64,000 bases of DNA from Microbacterium sp. TPD7012. Lineage in GTDB: Bacteria; Actinomycetota; Actinomycetes; Actinomycetales; Microbacteriaceae. Within the stretch, counting starts at the first letter, position 1, and every line of letters starts with the position of its first letter. A program made the position numbers and the translations under genes. The stretch covers positions 310,001-374,000 of the forward strand of contig NZ_QDFV01000001.1 of NCBI RefSeq assembly GCF_003075395.1, given 5' to 3'. The notes under the pieces are model-generated. The model saw nothing but the letters and a program-made list of their open reading frames with translations. It was not told the origin of the DNA and made no database searches. Of the stretch, positions 10,395 through 18,995 are shown piece after piece.

Positions 10395-11257
10395 ACGAAG
10401 AGCTCTTGCAGGTGGAAGGGCTCAAGGTGGCCTTCCCGGGCCGTGGTTTCCGAGCCAAGCCGACTGAGGTGCTGCATGGCGTTGATCTCAAGATTCGCGC
10501 CGGGGAGGTGCTCGGGCTGGTCGGTGAGTCGGGCTCGGGTAAGACGACCATTGGTCGCGCAGTCCTCGGGCTTGTGAAGGCGTCTGGCGGGAGCATCCGC
10601 TTCCACGATGAAGACATCACGCATGCAAGCCCGAAGCGTCGACGCGAGCTGGCTCGACAGATCCAGGTGATCTTCCAAGATCCGTACTCCTCTCTCAACC
10701 CTGCCCTCAACGTCGGCGACATCCTGAGCGAACCGTTGATCGTGCAGGGTGCAACGGCTCGAGACGCTCGGCAGAGGGTGACTGGACTACTGGACCGGGT
10801 GGGACTGCCGAAGGACGCAGCAGACCGCCTCCCCCGGGAGTTCAGTGGCGGGCAACGTCAGCGGGTCGCTATCGCTCGCGCGCTTGCCCCGGAGCCCGAA
10901 CTCATCGTGTGCGATGAGGCCGTCTCAGCCCTTGACCTGTCGACGCAGGCCATCGTGCTGGAGTTGCTGCAGGATATCCAGCGAAACACCGGCGTCGCTT
11001 TGCTGTTCATCTCGCATGATCTTGCGGTCGTGCGGCACGTTAGTGATCGAGTGGCCGTTATCTATAAGGGAAACATTGTCGAGGAGGGCGAGGCCGAAGC
11101 GGTTACCTCCAAACCAGAGCATCCCTACACGCGCAGGCTGCTCTTCGCCTCCCCCGTTGCCGACCCCGTGCTGCAGCGGGAGCGTCGTGCGACGAGACGC
11201 CGCCTTCAGGAGGCCGGCCTCCTCGACACGCGCAGCTCGATCACGATACCGACATAG
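10391..11257 (+). CDS. ABC transporter ATP-binding protein, DppF type
   Basis: A 288-residue ATPase that pairs with the fused ATPase to drive import. Walker [11 protein letters not shown]-loop FQDPYSSLNPAL, signature FSGGQRQRV, Walker B LIVCDEAVSALD and H-loop ISHDLAVVRH are all present. The C-terminal HPYTRRLL segment is typical of oligopeptide-type ATPases. The ATG overlaps the preceding stop (ATGA), which implies coupled translation. Last gene of the operon. Confidence 0.95.
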   Translation: MNEELLQVEGLKVAFPGRGFRAKPTEVLHGVDLKIRAGEVLGLVGESGSGKTTIGRAVLGLVKASGGSIRFHDEDITHASPKRRRELARQIQVIFQDPYSSLNPALNVGDILSEPLIVQGATARDARQRVTGLLDRVGLPKDAADRLPREFSGGQRQRVAIARALAPEPELIVCDEAVSALDLSTQAIVLELLQDIQRNTGVALLFISHDLAVVRHVSDRVAVIYKGNIVEEGEAEAVTSKPEHPYTRRLLFASPVADPVLQRERRATRRRLQEAGLLDTRSSITIPT

Positions 11258-11405
11258 GTAGCACCGCGCGCGCAGGGCGCCCTGAGAGCATGAGATCATC
11301 CCAGTCTCTGCCCAGGGCGTCTCCGTGTGCGACGAATCGACCGTGGGCCTGACTCTCTGACAGACATCAGCGTCCTGCTAATCCACGGTCAACCGGGTCA
11401 CCGTT

Positions 11406-11457
11406 GCGTCGCGAGCGGGATGCTCATCTTATGCGTGGCGAGCGGCACGCTCATCTC
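11406..11457. repeat. Imperfect tandem repeat in a convergent gap
   Basis: Two 25-bp copies (11406-11430 and 11433-11457), offset by 27 bp, share the pattern GCGT-GCGAGCGG then GCTCATCT. The right copy runs into the 3' end of the lacI gene. A perfect 12-bp palindrome, CAGGGCGCCCTG, lies at 11273-11284 in the same gap. No function is evident. Confidence 0.6.
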
Positions 11458-12545
11458 AGGATTTCTTTTGGCGCAAGAGCTGCCGTGGACTCACGCAGAA
11501 GCAGGCTTGTGTCGAGCAACTCGCTCAAGGGTACCGACGCCTCAGATACTCCCAGTGTTGCGAGCAATTGCTCGACGGCACGCTCGCCTGCCTTCTCCAG
11601 GTCCGACCGCACAGTGGTCAGAGCGGGAACGATGAGCTCACTGCCGAAGATGTTGTCGAAACCCGCCACACTGAGATCTTGCGGCACGTTCATGCCATCA
11701 GAGGCCGCAGCGCGCATCAGGCCGATGGCGATGAGATCGTTGAAAGCGATGACTGCCGTCGACCGCGCGGCCTTGACGCGGGAGAGCGCATCCGCCCCTC
11801 CTTCAATAGTCGGGGCGTTCGGTCCGATCTCGACTGCAGCGACGTCGGCTTCGACGGCCCGTTGAACCACTCGCTCCCATCGACGCTGACTCACCCAGGA
11901 GGATGCGGGTCCCGAAAGGTAAGCGATGGTTTGATGACCGCCCTCCAAAAGATGGTCCATCAACTGGTCGACGCCCTTATTCACATCGGGGAGTATGCCG
12001 GGAACATCGTCCACGGCGCGATTGATCAGCACCACCGGACGCCGCGAGGCAATATCGCGGATTCGCAGGTCCGATAAGCGCGTGGTCGCGAGTACGAAAC
12101 CGTCAACGCTTGGGATCAAGCGCTGGATCGCCTCAGCCTCGGCGAGGCCCGATTCCTGTGACTCCGCGATGACAAGTGCATACCCGGAAGCGGCCGCCGC
12201 CTGCTCAGCGCCACGCAGGATACCGAAAACCATCGGATTGGTGATGTCCGAGACGACCACCGCAAGCATGTGGTTCCGCCCAGTCGGTAGGGCGCGAGCC
12301 GCCGCATTGAAGCGGAAGTCGAGTCTCTCGGCGGCGGCTCGAACCCGCGCCTCTGTCTTCTCGCTGATGCGTCCGGGTTTCGAGAGCGCCCGTGAAACGG
12401 TCGAGGGATTGACGTTCGCAAGTTCGGCGATGTCGTAGATCGTGGCTCCGGATCCACGTCGAGCGATGCGCTCAGCCAACGTGGCGGGAATCTCATCGAA
12501 CTCTTTCGACGGGTTCGCGTCAGTGGGTTGCTGTGGGTCGCCCAT
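11451..12545 (-). CDS. LacI-family transcriptional regulator
   Basis: A 364-residue repressor-type regulator. After an unusual N-terminal extension of about 33 residues, the helix-turn-helix is at residues 35-60 (TIYDIAELANVNPSTVSRAL), followed by the hinge (FNAAARALPTGR) and a periplasmic-binding-like effector domain (MLAVVVSDITNPMVFGILRG to the end). The ATG at 12545 is preserved behind AGGAAGG; the longer frame to 12638 would run into the operator. The gene is divergent from gluconokinase, with a copy of the shared operator between them, so autoregulation and control of the whole island are likely. The inducer is probably a sugar acid (inference). Confidence 0.93.
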   Translation of the reverse strand: MGDPQQPTDANPSKEFDEIPATLAERIARRGSGATIYDIAELANVNPSTVSRALSKPGRISEKTEARVRAAAERLDFRFNAAARALPTGRNHMLAVVVSDITNPMVFGILRGAEQAAAASGYALVIAESQESGLAEAEAIQRLIPSVDGFVLATTRLSDLRIRDIASRRPVVLINRAVDDVPGILPDVNKGVDQLMDHLLEGGHQTIAYLSGPASSWVSQRRWERVVQRAVEADVAAVEIGPNAPTIEGGADALSRVKAARSTAVIAFNDLIAIGLMRAAASDGMNVPQDLSVAGFDNIFGSELIVPALTTVRSDLEKAGERAVEQLLATLGVSEASVPLSELLDTSLLLRESTAALAPKEILR

Positions 12546-12631
12546 TCGCCGCCTTCCTGTGTGCGAGATCCACGCTACCGGGAGACGGCCCCAACGCGGA
12601 GACGACCGTTCAGGTTTTCCCGGGAGCGCGG

Positions 12632-12649
12632 TTGGCAATCGGTTGTCAA
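12632..12649. promoter_or_regulatory. LacI-type operator 4
   Basis: An 18-bp interrupted palindrome, TTGGCAATCGGTTGTCAA, with core CAATCGGTTG at 12636-12645. It is 87 bp before lacI and 62 bp before gntK. A possible -10 hexamer TATACT at 12651-12656 abuts it on the gntK side, so a bound repressor would block RNA polymerase. Confidence 0.75.
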
Positions 12650-12710
12650 TTATACTCTATTTGCGGCATACTCGAGGGGTGCAGGCGCTGCCGTCGGGAG
12701 GAGCTCAACC

Positions 12711-13238
12711 GTGAACGAAACGGACAAGTTGCAGGTCGTGGTAATGGGTGTTGCAGGGTGCGGTAAGACAACCGTTGGGCGCCTGCTCGCTGAGCGGTTG
12801 GGCGCGGCATTCGCGGACGCGGACGGTTTGCACTCTCCCGAATCGGTTGCGAAGATGGCGGCCGGGCGGCCTCTGACAGACGAAGATCGGTACCCATGGT
12901 TGGAGCGTGTGGGGCAGCTGTTGGGCCGGGAAACGGAGGGGCAATTGGTGATGGCTTGCTCAGCGCTCCGCCGCGACTATCGAGACCGACTCCGCAGCGC
13001 ATCGGGCCGGCCTCTGTTCTTCGTGCACTTGACGGGCGATGCCGATTTGCTGGCCCACCGGATGCAGGAGCGCGACTCGCATTTCATGCCTGTGTCTCTG
13101 CTACGTTCACAGCTCGACACGCTCGAGCCTCTGGATATCGACGAGGATGGGGCGACGGTCTCGATCACCGCTCACCCGTCCGAGATCGTGACGGAGGCCG
13201 AGCTTTATCTCCGCCTCCAGGCCACCTCTTCGTCATAG
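12711..13238 (+). CDS. gntK: Gluconokinase
   Basis: A 175-residue thermoresistant-type gluconokinase, which phosphorylates gluconate to 6-phosphogluconate with ATP. Features are Walker A GVAGCGKTTVGRLLAERLG, the DADGLHSPESVAKMAAGRPLTDEDR substrate region (the family has DxDxxHxxxNxxKMxxGxPLxDxDR), MACSALRRDYRD, and FVHLTGD. GTG at 12711 has GGGAGGAG 7 bases upstream; the longer frame from 12528 lies over the operator. Position 4 after the conserved H is SPES where many homologues have an N. Its presence suggests that gluconate is a pathway intermediate or inducer. Confidence 0.92.
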   Translation: MNETDKLQVVVMGVAGCGKTTVGRLLAERLGAAFADADGLHSPESVAKMAAGRPLTDEDRYPWLERVGQLLGRETEGQLVMACSALRRDYRDRLRSASGRPLFFVHLTGDADLLAHRMQERDSHFMPVSLLRSQLDTLEPLDIDEDGATVSITAHPSEIVTEAELYLRLQATSSS

Positions 13239-13571
13239 GCACGCGGACACCCTGCGAGCGCTCCGCCCGTCCTCCTGGGTGGCTAAGCACATAGGCGACA
13301 TCGCATGTACGCCCTGTGATCCACGTCCCGCAATACGGTTCCCTGGCCGTGGAGTCGTATCGCGGCTTCTGCGGGACCACCCCATGTGTCGTCCGGCGAG
13401 GCGCTGCCTTGTCCCGCAGGCGACGGGAGTCTTGTCCGGCCTCGCAGCCTTAGGGGCGGGGTTGTCCGTGCCGCGGGTACGCCTCGGCCGAGCGCACGCT
13501 CAAGTGTGCTGCGGCCTCGAGTGTGAGCCGGGGCGTGAAACACTGCCCCTGCTCGGGTCCCGCAGCGCGAA
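13239..13571. other. 333-bp gap between gntK and the MFS gene, nothing recognised
   Basis: Open frames here overlap both neighbours and show no recognisable motif or ribosome binding site. The two flanking genes converge on this gap, but I see no clear terminator hairpin with a T tract. It may be relic sequence. Confidence 0.5.
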
Positions 13572-14990
13572 CTACCGGACACCTCGCACCATGACCGCTA
13601 TGGTTCCCGATCCGCACGCGAGCAATAGGCCTGCTGTGATGTAGAGAACGGCGAAGTTTCCAGATTCCGGCCCCCCGGGAACCGCGAGTAGCGCAGGTGA
13701 TATCAGTGGGACGATAACGGCAGGGATGCGTTGGGCGAACATGGTGATGGCCATGAATCTACCGGCCTGAGCGTCTCTCTCCGGAAGAACGTCGAGGCCG
13801 ATGGCCGCGCTCGCGGTCGTGAACATAGCGACACCGAGAGACATCATGAATGAACCCGTGAGCAGCAACGGCAGATCGGTTGCGGTGGCCGACAGGATGC
13901 AGCCACAAGCCGAAGTGAGACCTCCAATAGCAACGAATGGACGTCGCCGGCCGAGCCGGTCGGACAACCACCCGGAGCCGAGCGACCCTGTCCCCAAACT
14001 CACGATGCTCAGCATGGACGTAACAGCGAGGATCGCGGCCACCTCCGCCACGGAGAGGTCGAGTCGTTGTGCGTAGAAGAAGGTCGTGTAACTCGTTGTC
14101 ATCGTGAGCCCGGAGAAGACGACGAACCGACCGAGCCACAGCCACGCAAAATCGGGTTGCCGTCGAGGTGAAAATCCATAGCTGCGAATGATGCCGGTTA
14201 GTGAGAGAGGACGCTCAACGACCCGGTCTCGACTTGACGGCTCTGGCACCAGTACTACGAACACGAGCAAACAAGCGGCGCCGAGGGAGGCCGGCACGGC
14301 AAACAAGAATGCGACGTTCTGCACGAGCGTGCCTGCCAACAGGATGCCGAGGACTGGAGCCACCTGGGTAGTCAGGCTGGCAAGCCCGACGACCTTCCCG
14401 CGTTGGGCGGGAGCCAAGTAGTCCGCCTGAAAGTTCCGGACGGATGAGCTCGCGGTGCCAAAGCCGACCGCGCAGACCACCCATGCGAGCGCGAGGGTGA
14501 GCACGTCGTCTGCGAGAATCAGCGCGGGCACCGCCGCAATGCCGACGACCACACCTCCCAACGTGAATGGTCGTCTCCTGCCCCATCGAGAGCGGGTTCG
14601 GTCGCTCAGCATTCCCGACAGGGGGGCGGTCAGTAGCGCAGCTGCTGCACTGGACGCAAGGACGAACCCCAGCAGTTCGGGCTGCCCGGGGGTCAACTGG
14701 TCGATACGAAGCGCGAGCGAGAACGCCATCGGAACCAGCGCGGATACTGCACCGCCGAAGGTGGCGATGAGAACTAAAGTCACCTCCGCGGACGATAGAC
14801 CTCGCGCGCGGTTGGGGGTCCGCGACGGTGAGGCCCCCGGCAGGACAGGCAGGCTGAGATTGCCGTCATGGCCGACATGCGATTCGTCATCATGGTCATC
14901 ATCGTCGGGCGCATCCGCCGCGGGTGGCTTCACCAATTGCTCAGTTCCATCGAGACATCGGTAGTCCACCTGGCGTATGACGCGTAGCAA
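13572..14990 (-). CDS. MFS transporter (glycoside/cation symporter-like)
   Basis: A protein of up to 472 residues with about 12 hydrophobic segments. Loop motifs SDRTRSRWGRRRPFTLGG after helix 2 and SDRLGRRRPF in the second half identify a major facilitator. The GRRRPF pattern is common in sugar/cation symporters of the GPH and SLC45-like type. The first 60 residues are hydrophilic and Asp-rich, so the start is uncertain: TTG 14990 is the furthest, and GTG 14969 or GTG 14933 are alternatives. It is divergent from the glycosidase-like gene with an operator between them, so it may be a second route for the island's substrate or an exporter of a product. Confidence 0.82.
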   Translation of the reverse strand: MLRVIRQVDYRCLDGTEQLVKPPAADAPDDDDHDDESHVGHDGNLSLPVLPGASPSRTPNRARGLSSAEVTLVLIATFGGAVSALVPMAFSLALRIDQLTPGQPELLGFVLASSAAAALLTAPLSGMLSDRTRSRWGRRRPFTLGGVVVGIAAVPALILADDVLTLALAWVVCAVGFGTASSSVRNFQADYLAPAQRGKVVGLASLTTQVAPVLGILLAGTLVQNVAFLFAVPASLGAACLLVFVVLVPEPSSRDRVVERPLSLTGIIRSYGFSPRRQPDFAWLWLGRFVVFSGLTMTTSYTTFFYAQRLDLSVAEVAAILAVTSMLSIVSLGTGSLGSGWLSDRLGRRRPFVAIGGLTSACGCILSATATDLPLLLTGSFMMSLGVAMFTTASAAIGLDVLPERDAQAGRFMAITMFAQRIPAVIVPLISPALLAVPGGPESGNFAVLYITAGLLLACGSGTIAVMVRGVR

Positions 14991-15025
14991 CTCACGATAA
15001 GTACGTTATGATTCCCAAAGGATGT

Positions 15026-15041
15026 TGTCAACCGGTTGCCA
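15026..15041. promoter_or_regulatory. LacI-type operator 5
   Basis: TGTCAACCGGTTGCCA with the perfect core CAACCGGTTG at 15029-15038. It lies about 40 bp before each of the two divergent genes (MFS transporter and glycosidase-like protein), where a bound repressor would cover both promoters. Confidence 0.75.
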
Positions 15042-15078
15042 GTCCGGATAAAGCTGTTTCGGCCAAGGGGCTCTCACC

Positions 15079-17700
15079 ATGCGGAATTCAATGCAGGTTC
15101 ATGGTCTTACCGCTGTCGCTGACGCCGCCCCCATCGCGTGGGCGCTCGAGCTGGTCAAGCAAGCGCTTGAGTCCCGCACGTCTGCGCCGGAAGACGATGA
15201 ACGCGGCACGCTTCATGTGCACTTGGCGCGTGCGACAGACGTGCGTGAGTTGGATTCCGTCGGGCTCCCCGTCCCGCCGCGGGGGGAGGAGTCGTATTGC
15301 ATCGGCGTTACTCGAGGGGCCGCGAGCGCGGGATGCGACCGGCGCGCCGTCGTTGCGGCGACAGATCATCGAGGGTACGCCTACGCCTTGGTCGAGCTCA
15401 GCGAGCGCATCCGTTCACAAGGCCTGTCGGCGCTCGACGGCTGGCGCGATGTTGGGTCTCCCGCCGTCTCCGTTCGCGGCATTCAGCGAAACTTCTCAAG
15501 CGTCCACGAGGATCTGCCGTGGTTTCACGACCGCGCGTTCTGGACCGAGTATCTCGACCACCTGGCGTCTCAACGCTTCAATCGATTCCATCTCGCCTTC
15601 GGTATGCAGTACAACTACGGCACCGGTTGGGAGAGTAGAGCAGCCACTGACAATTACCTCGTCTTCGCCTATCCGTTCCTAACGGCCGTGCCTGGCTTCG
15701 ATGTGCGCGCCGCCGGGGTCGACGATGTCGAAAGGCAGCGCAACCTCGAGTCGCTCGCTCACATCGCTCGCGAGACAACCCGTCGCGGCATGAGCTTCCA
15801 ACTCGGCCTGTGGAATCACGCGTACGACTTCGGGTATGAATCCAAAGAGTGGTACCCGATCACGGGCGTCGGCCCGTCCTCGCATGCCGACTACTGTGCG
15901 GCTGCCCTCAGCACACTCTTGGAGGCCGTTCCTGAAATAGCGGGCATAACCTTCCGCGTACACCACGAAGGAGGAATACCGGAGGGCGACCGAGAGGCCT
16001 TCTGGGGGAAGATCTTCGACGCAGCCTCCGCGGTCGGCCGGCCACTGCAGATCGACCTCCATGCGAAGGGTGTCGACGATGCTCTCGTGCGTGCCACGCG
16101 TAGGCCGAACCTCGTCCCGATGATCTCGGCCAAGTACTTGTCCGAGCATATGGGACTCGCCTACCACCAAGCGTCAATCCGTCCCCGTGAACAGACTCCT
16201 CTGCAGTTTGCCGGGCAGGACACGTCCGTGACCGGGGTCACGGACGGTGCACGCAGGTTCACCCGGTATGGCTACGCCGACTACCTCGATGAAGATCGAG
16301 GCACCGATGTCATGTTCAGAATGTGGCCCGGAACTCAGAAGCTACTGTTGTGGGGGGACCCAGCACTAGCCAGCGGCTACGGGCGCTACGCGACCATCGG
16401 CGGCGCCAAGGGGCTTGAGTTTTGTGAACCCCTGACGTTCAAGGGAAGGCGCGGGAGCGGCCAGTTGGGGTGCAGGGACCCGTATCTCAGCGAACACCTT
16501 CGGTTGGGCCTGGCGGACTGGAAGAAGTATCGGTACACGTACGTGCTGTGGGGGCAGTTGATGTACAACCCCGATGCGAACGCTGAGGTCTGGCAACGGT
16601 CTTTGCGAGCAGACCACGGGTCTGACGCCGCGCCACATCTTGAGGTCGCGTTGGCTAGCTTGAGCCGCGTGCTACCGCTGGTCGCCCACGTCCACGGAGT
16701 GAGCGCGGCGAACAACTTCTACTCTCCAGAGCTCTATGTCGACTTGCCGATTTCCGAGCAGATCAAGTGCATGCACTACGCATGGGACACTCCGGATCCG
16801 CGGACGTGGGAAGGCGTGAGCAGTTTCGATCCGACGCTCTTCTATAGCGTCGGCGAGTATGCCGATGCAGTGATGTCCAACAGTCTGAGCGCGAGGTACT
16901 CGCCTCTCGAGGTGGCACGCTGGCTCGAGGACCTCGTTGTCGAGGGCGAGGCCGCTCTCGACAACGTCGCCGCGTCATCGATGGTCGACAATCCACAAAC
17001 TCAGCGGACGGTCACCGATCTTCGGATCGTCGCTCATCTGGGCCGCTTCTTCGCAGACAAGTTTCGTGCTGCGGTTCAGTACGCTCTCCACCGTCGAACG
17101 GGAGACCCCTCACACCTAGAGTCGAGCATTACTTTTCTCGATGCTGCACACGACCAGTACGCGCGCATCCCCGAAGTAGCCGCGGGCGTCTATCGAGACG
17201 ACATCGCTTTTGGTATCGGACCATCTGATCGCGGAACCTGGGCGGACCGGCTCCCCTCGATGCTTCGAGACTTGGACGCTTTGAAGGCGCAACTACGGGC
17301 CATGGCTTTGGTCGCCCCTCAGAAGCGGGAGAGGCTTGTTCATCGCTCGGGCCGCTGGGCTGCTGACGCAGTGTTCGAGGTTCCGGCGACATTCGAACGA
17401 GGCTCAGAAATGCCAGTGCAACTTCGTTGCGAAGACACATCGATTGACGCGGCAGTGTTGCATTTCCGTCATCTCAATCAGGGTGAACGCTGGCAGAGTA
17501 TGCCGATGCGCAGAACCGGAACCGACTATGCCATATCCGTCCCGGGCGACTACACCGGGTCCGGGTACCCGCTCGCCTTTTTCGCGGAGGTGTATCGAGA
17601 AGGCGACCACCCCGTGTTCGTCCCAGCACTCGGATCAACGTTGGCGAACCAGCCGTACATCGTTATCTACAGTTCAGCGGCAGAACGGCTGATACGCTGA
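15079..17700 (+). CDS. Glycoside hydrolase-like protein, family unassigned (GH20/GH67-like architecture)
   Basis: An 873-residue protein with no signal peptide, so it should act in the cytoplasm. Residues 1-115 look like the alpha/beta domain that precedes the barrel in hexosaminidases and alpha-glucuronidases (RAVVAATDHRGYAYALVELSERI). A barrel then starts at SVRGIQRNF and FWTEYLDHLASQRFNRFHLAF, recalling the first strand of GH20 and GH67. Candidate acidic residues occur in FRVHHEGGIPEGDREAF and LQIDLHAKGVDD. A beta-sandwich-like C-terminus follows about residue 770 (VLHFRHLNQGERWQSMPM). ATG 15079 has AAGGGG 8 bases upstream. With an importer and sugar-acid enzymes nearby, hydrolysis of an imported glycoside is inferred; substrate and mechanism are unknown. 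An alpha-glucuronidase or a non-catalytic homologue are alternatives. Confidence 0.65.
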   Translation: MRNSMQVHGLTAVADAAPIAWALELVKQALESRTSAPEDDERGTLHVHLARATDVRELDSVGLPVPPRGEESYCIGVTRGAASAGCDRRAVVAATDHRGYAYALVELSERIRSQGLSALDGWRDVGSPAVSVRGIQRNFSSVHEDLPWFHDRAFWTEYLDHLASQRFNRFHLAFGMQYNYGTGWESRAATDNYLVFAYPFLTAVPGFDVRAAGVDDVERQRNLESLAHIARETTRRGMSFQLGLWNHAYDFGYESKEWYPITGVGPSSHADYCAAALSTLLEAVPEIAGITFRVHHEGGIPEGDREAFWGKIFDAASAVGRPLQIDLHAKGVDDALVRATRRPNLVPMISAKYLSEHMGLAYHQASIRPREQTPLQFAGQDTSVTGVTDGARRFTRYGYADYLDEDRGTDVMFRMWPGTQKLLLWGDPALASGYGRYATIGGAKGLEFCEPLTFKGRRGSGQLGCRDPYLSEHLRLGLADWKKYRYTYVLWGQLMYNPDANAEVWQRSLRADHGSDAAPHLEVALASLSRVLPLVAHVHGVSAANNFYSPELYVDLPISEQIKCMHYAWDTPDPRTWEGVSSFDPTLFYSVGEYADAVMSNSLSARYSPLEVARWLEDLVVEGEAALDNVAASSMVDNPQTQRTVTDLRIVAHLGRFFADKFRAAVQYALHRRTGDPSHLESSITFLDAAHDQYARIPEVAAGVYRDDIAFGIGPSDRGTWADRLPSMLRDLDALKAQLRAMALVAPQKRERLVHRSGRWAADAVFEVPATFERGSEMPVQLRCEDTSIDAAVLHFRHLNQGERWQSMPMRRTGTDYAISVPGDYTGSGYPLAFFAEVYREGDHPVFVPALGSTLANQPYIVIYSSAAERLIR

Positions 17701-18107
17701 CACCCCCCGGGGATGGCCTAAGCGTCGCCGTAATGAGCGCGGCAATGGGGAAGATCGACACCATCCACACTGTCTATACCGCACAGGCTGGAACCGCAGA
17801 AGGCTGTGGCGGAGACCATCGCTGCGCCGCAGGTTGACTACGCGAGGGCCCACTTCCCGTGCGTCGCCGACCGTCGTCGCGTAGGGAAGGATCCTAAGGC
17901 GAGTCGACCTCTTCCTGGACCCGATGTCCACTGTTTCCGGGGGTGCTGCACCGGATCACATAGTTTGACGATTCCGGCTTGCTGGACTTCTTGGCGATGT
18001 CAGTGCTCGTCTGGATCACATCGGACAGTTCCGGAGCAGGATAAAGGCCGACCCATAACTGACTCTCCGCCGCATGCGACCCGGCTCACCGCCGCATGCG
18101 ACCCGGC
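17701..18107. other. 407-bp gap at a composition boundary, no gene recognised
   Basis: The gap separates the lower-GC island from high-GC sequence. Only short frames lacking starts or ribosome sites are open here. Two loosely similar segments (GGATCACAT...TTCCGG at about 17956 and 18013) are present. The right end holds the tandem 22-bp repeat listed separately. It may be the relic of an insertion or recombination event, but no transposase or integrase motif could be read. Confidence 0.5.
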
Positions 18108-18110
18108 TCA
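18067..18110. repeat. Perfect 22-bp tandem repeat, two copies
   Basis: Copies at 18067-18088 and 18089-18110 are identical and begin CCGCCGCATGCGACCCGG. The second copy ends with the stop codon of the SDR gene (reverse strand), so a segment containing the 3' terminus of that gene appears to have been duplicated. It marks the edge of the composition change. Confidence 0.85.
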
Positions 18111-18851
18111 CCGCAGCGAGTACCCGCCGTCGACGTAGAGCGTCGAGCCGGTCGTGTAGCCGTTCACGAGCAGGTGGATGACGGCATCCGCCACTTCGCC
18201 CTCGGTCCCGGGGCGACCGAGCAGAGTGTCGGCGCTGAACTGCGTGAACGCAGCCGCGCGGGCGGCCTCGTCGCGGTTCGCCCAGAGGTTCCCGTCGATC
18301 GTCCCGGGCGACACCGCGTTGACGCGGACCGGTGCGAGTTCCACGGCCAGACCACGAGCGAGCCCTTCGATCGCCGCATTCGCGGCGACGTACGCGGGCG
18401 CCGAAGCGGGCGGGCGCACGCTCGCCGCCCCGGACATCAGCACGATCGAGGCATCGGGGGAGAGCAGGTCCAGGGCGGCGCGCACGACCCGGTACTGACC
18501 CCAGAACTTCGACTCGAACGGGGATGCCGCCGCTTCATGGTCGAGCGTCCGCATCGACCCGACGACATAGTCGGCCGCGGTGGTGAAGACGCCGTCGACG
18601 GTCGGGATGTCGGCGAAGAAGCGGGTGATCGACTCCTCGTCGGAGGTGTCGACCGCGCTCCAGCGCGCCCGCGGACCGAGTTCGGCGACGGCCGCCTCGA
18701 GACGGCTCGGCGTGCGCCCGCCCAGCACGACCTCGGCCCCGAGGGCGAGGGATCGTCGCGCGACCTCGAGGCCGATTCCGGAGCCGCCGCCGATCAAGAC
18801 GATCGTCCGATCACGCAGGCGGGTGTCGAGGGGGTCTGTGGAGAGGGACAT
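18108..18851 (-). CDS. SDR-family protein with asparagine in place of the catalytic lysine
   Basis: A 247-residue short-chain dehydrogenase/reductase. The cofactor motif is GGGSGIG (residues 21-27), then an arginine in GGRTPSR that favours NADP, MSGAAS around the catalytic serine, and tyrosine 154. The usual YxxxK reads YVAAN, so the lysine expected at 158 is asparagine. The C-terminal SPGTID and YVDGGYSL blocks are standard. The start at 18851 fits the family N-terminus; ATG 18875 is possible. It is divergent from the NCS1 permease, so it may belong to that pathway. Loss of the lysine suggests weak or altered catalysis. Confidence 0.85.
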   Translation of the reverse strand: MSLSTDPLDTRLRDRTIVLIGGGSGIGLEVARRSLALGAEVVLGGRTPSRLEAAVAELGPRARWSAVDTSDEESITRFFADIPTVDGVFTTAADYVVGSMRTLDHEAAASPFESKFWGQYRVVRAALDLLSPDASIVLMSGAASVRPPASAPAYVAANAAIEGLARGLAVELAPVRVNAVSPGTIDGNLWANRDEAARAAAFTQFSADTLLGRPGTEGEVADAVIHLLVNGYTTGSTLYVDGGYSLR

Positions 18852-18995
18852 GCTCCCATTCTGCGACGCCTTCATCGACGTGCGGATATGCGGTGTGCAC
18901 ATCCCTCACGAGAATCAGGGCACTCTGCACGTTCCTGTGCGATGGCTGCACGGATACCGTGGCCGCAACCCGTCCACATGACTCTGGAGAACACC

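Noticed and set aside
13239-13571. Possible small genes in the gap after gntK
   Set aside because: Frames overlap both neighbours, and no motif or ribosome site supports them.
17701-18066. Transposon remnant at the composition boundary
   Set aside because: Short frames show no transposase motif and no terminal inverted repeats were found.
18067-18110. The 22-bp repeat as an attachment site
   Set aside because: The two copies are directly adjacent, and no integrase or tRNA gene is in the window.
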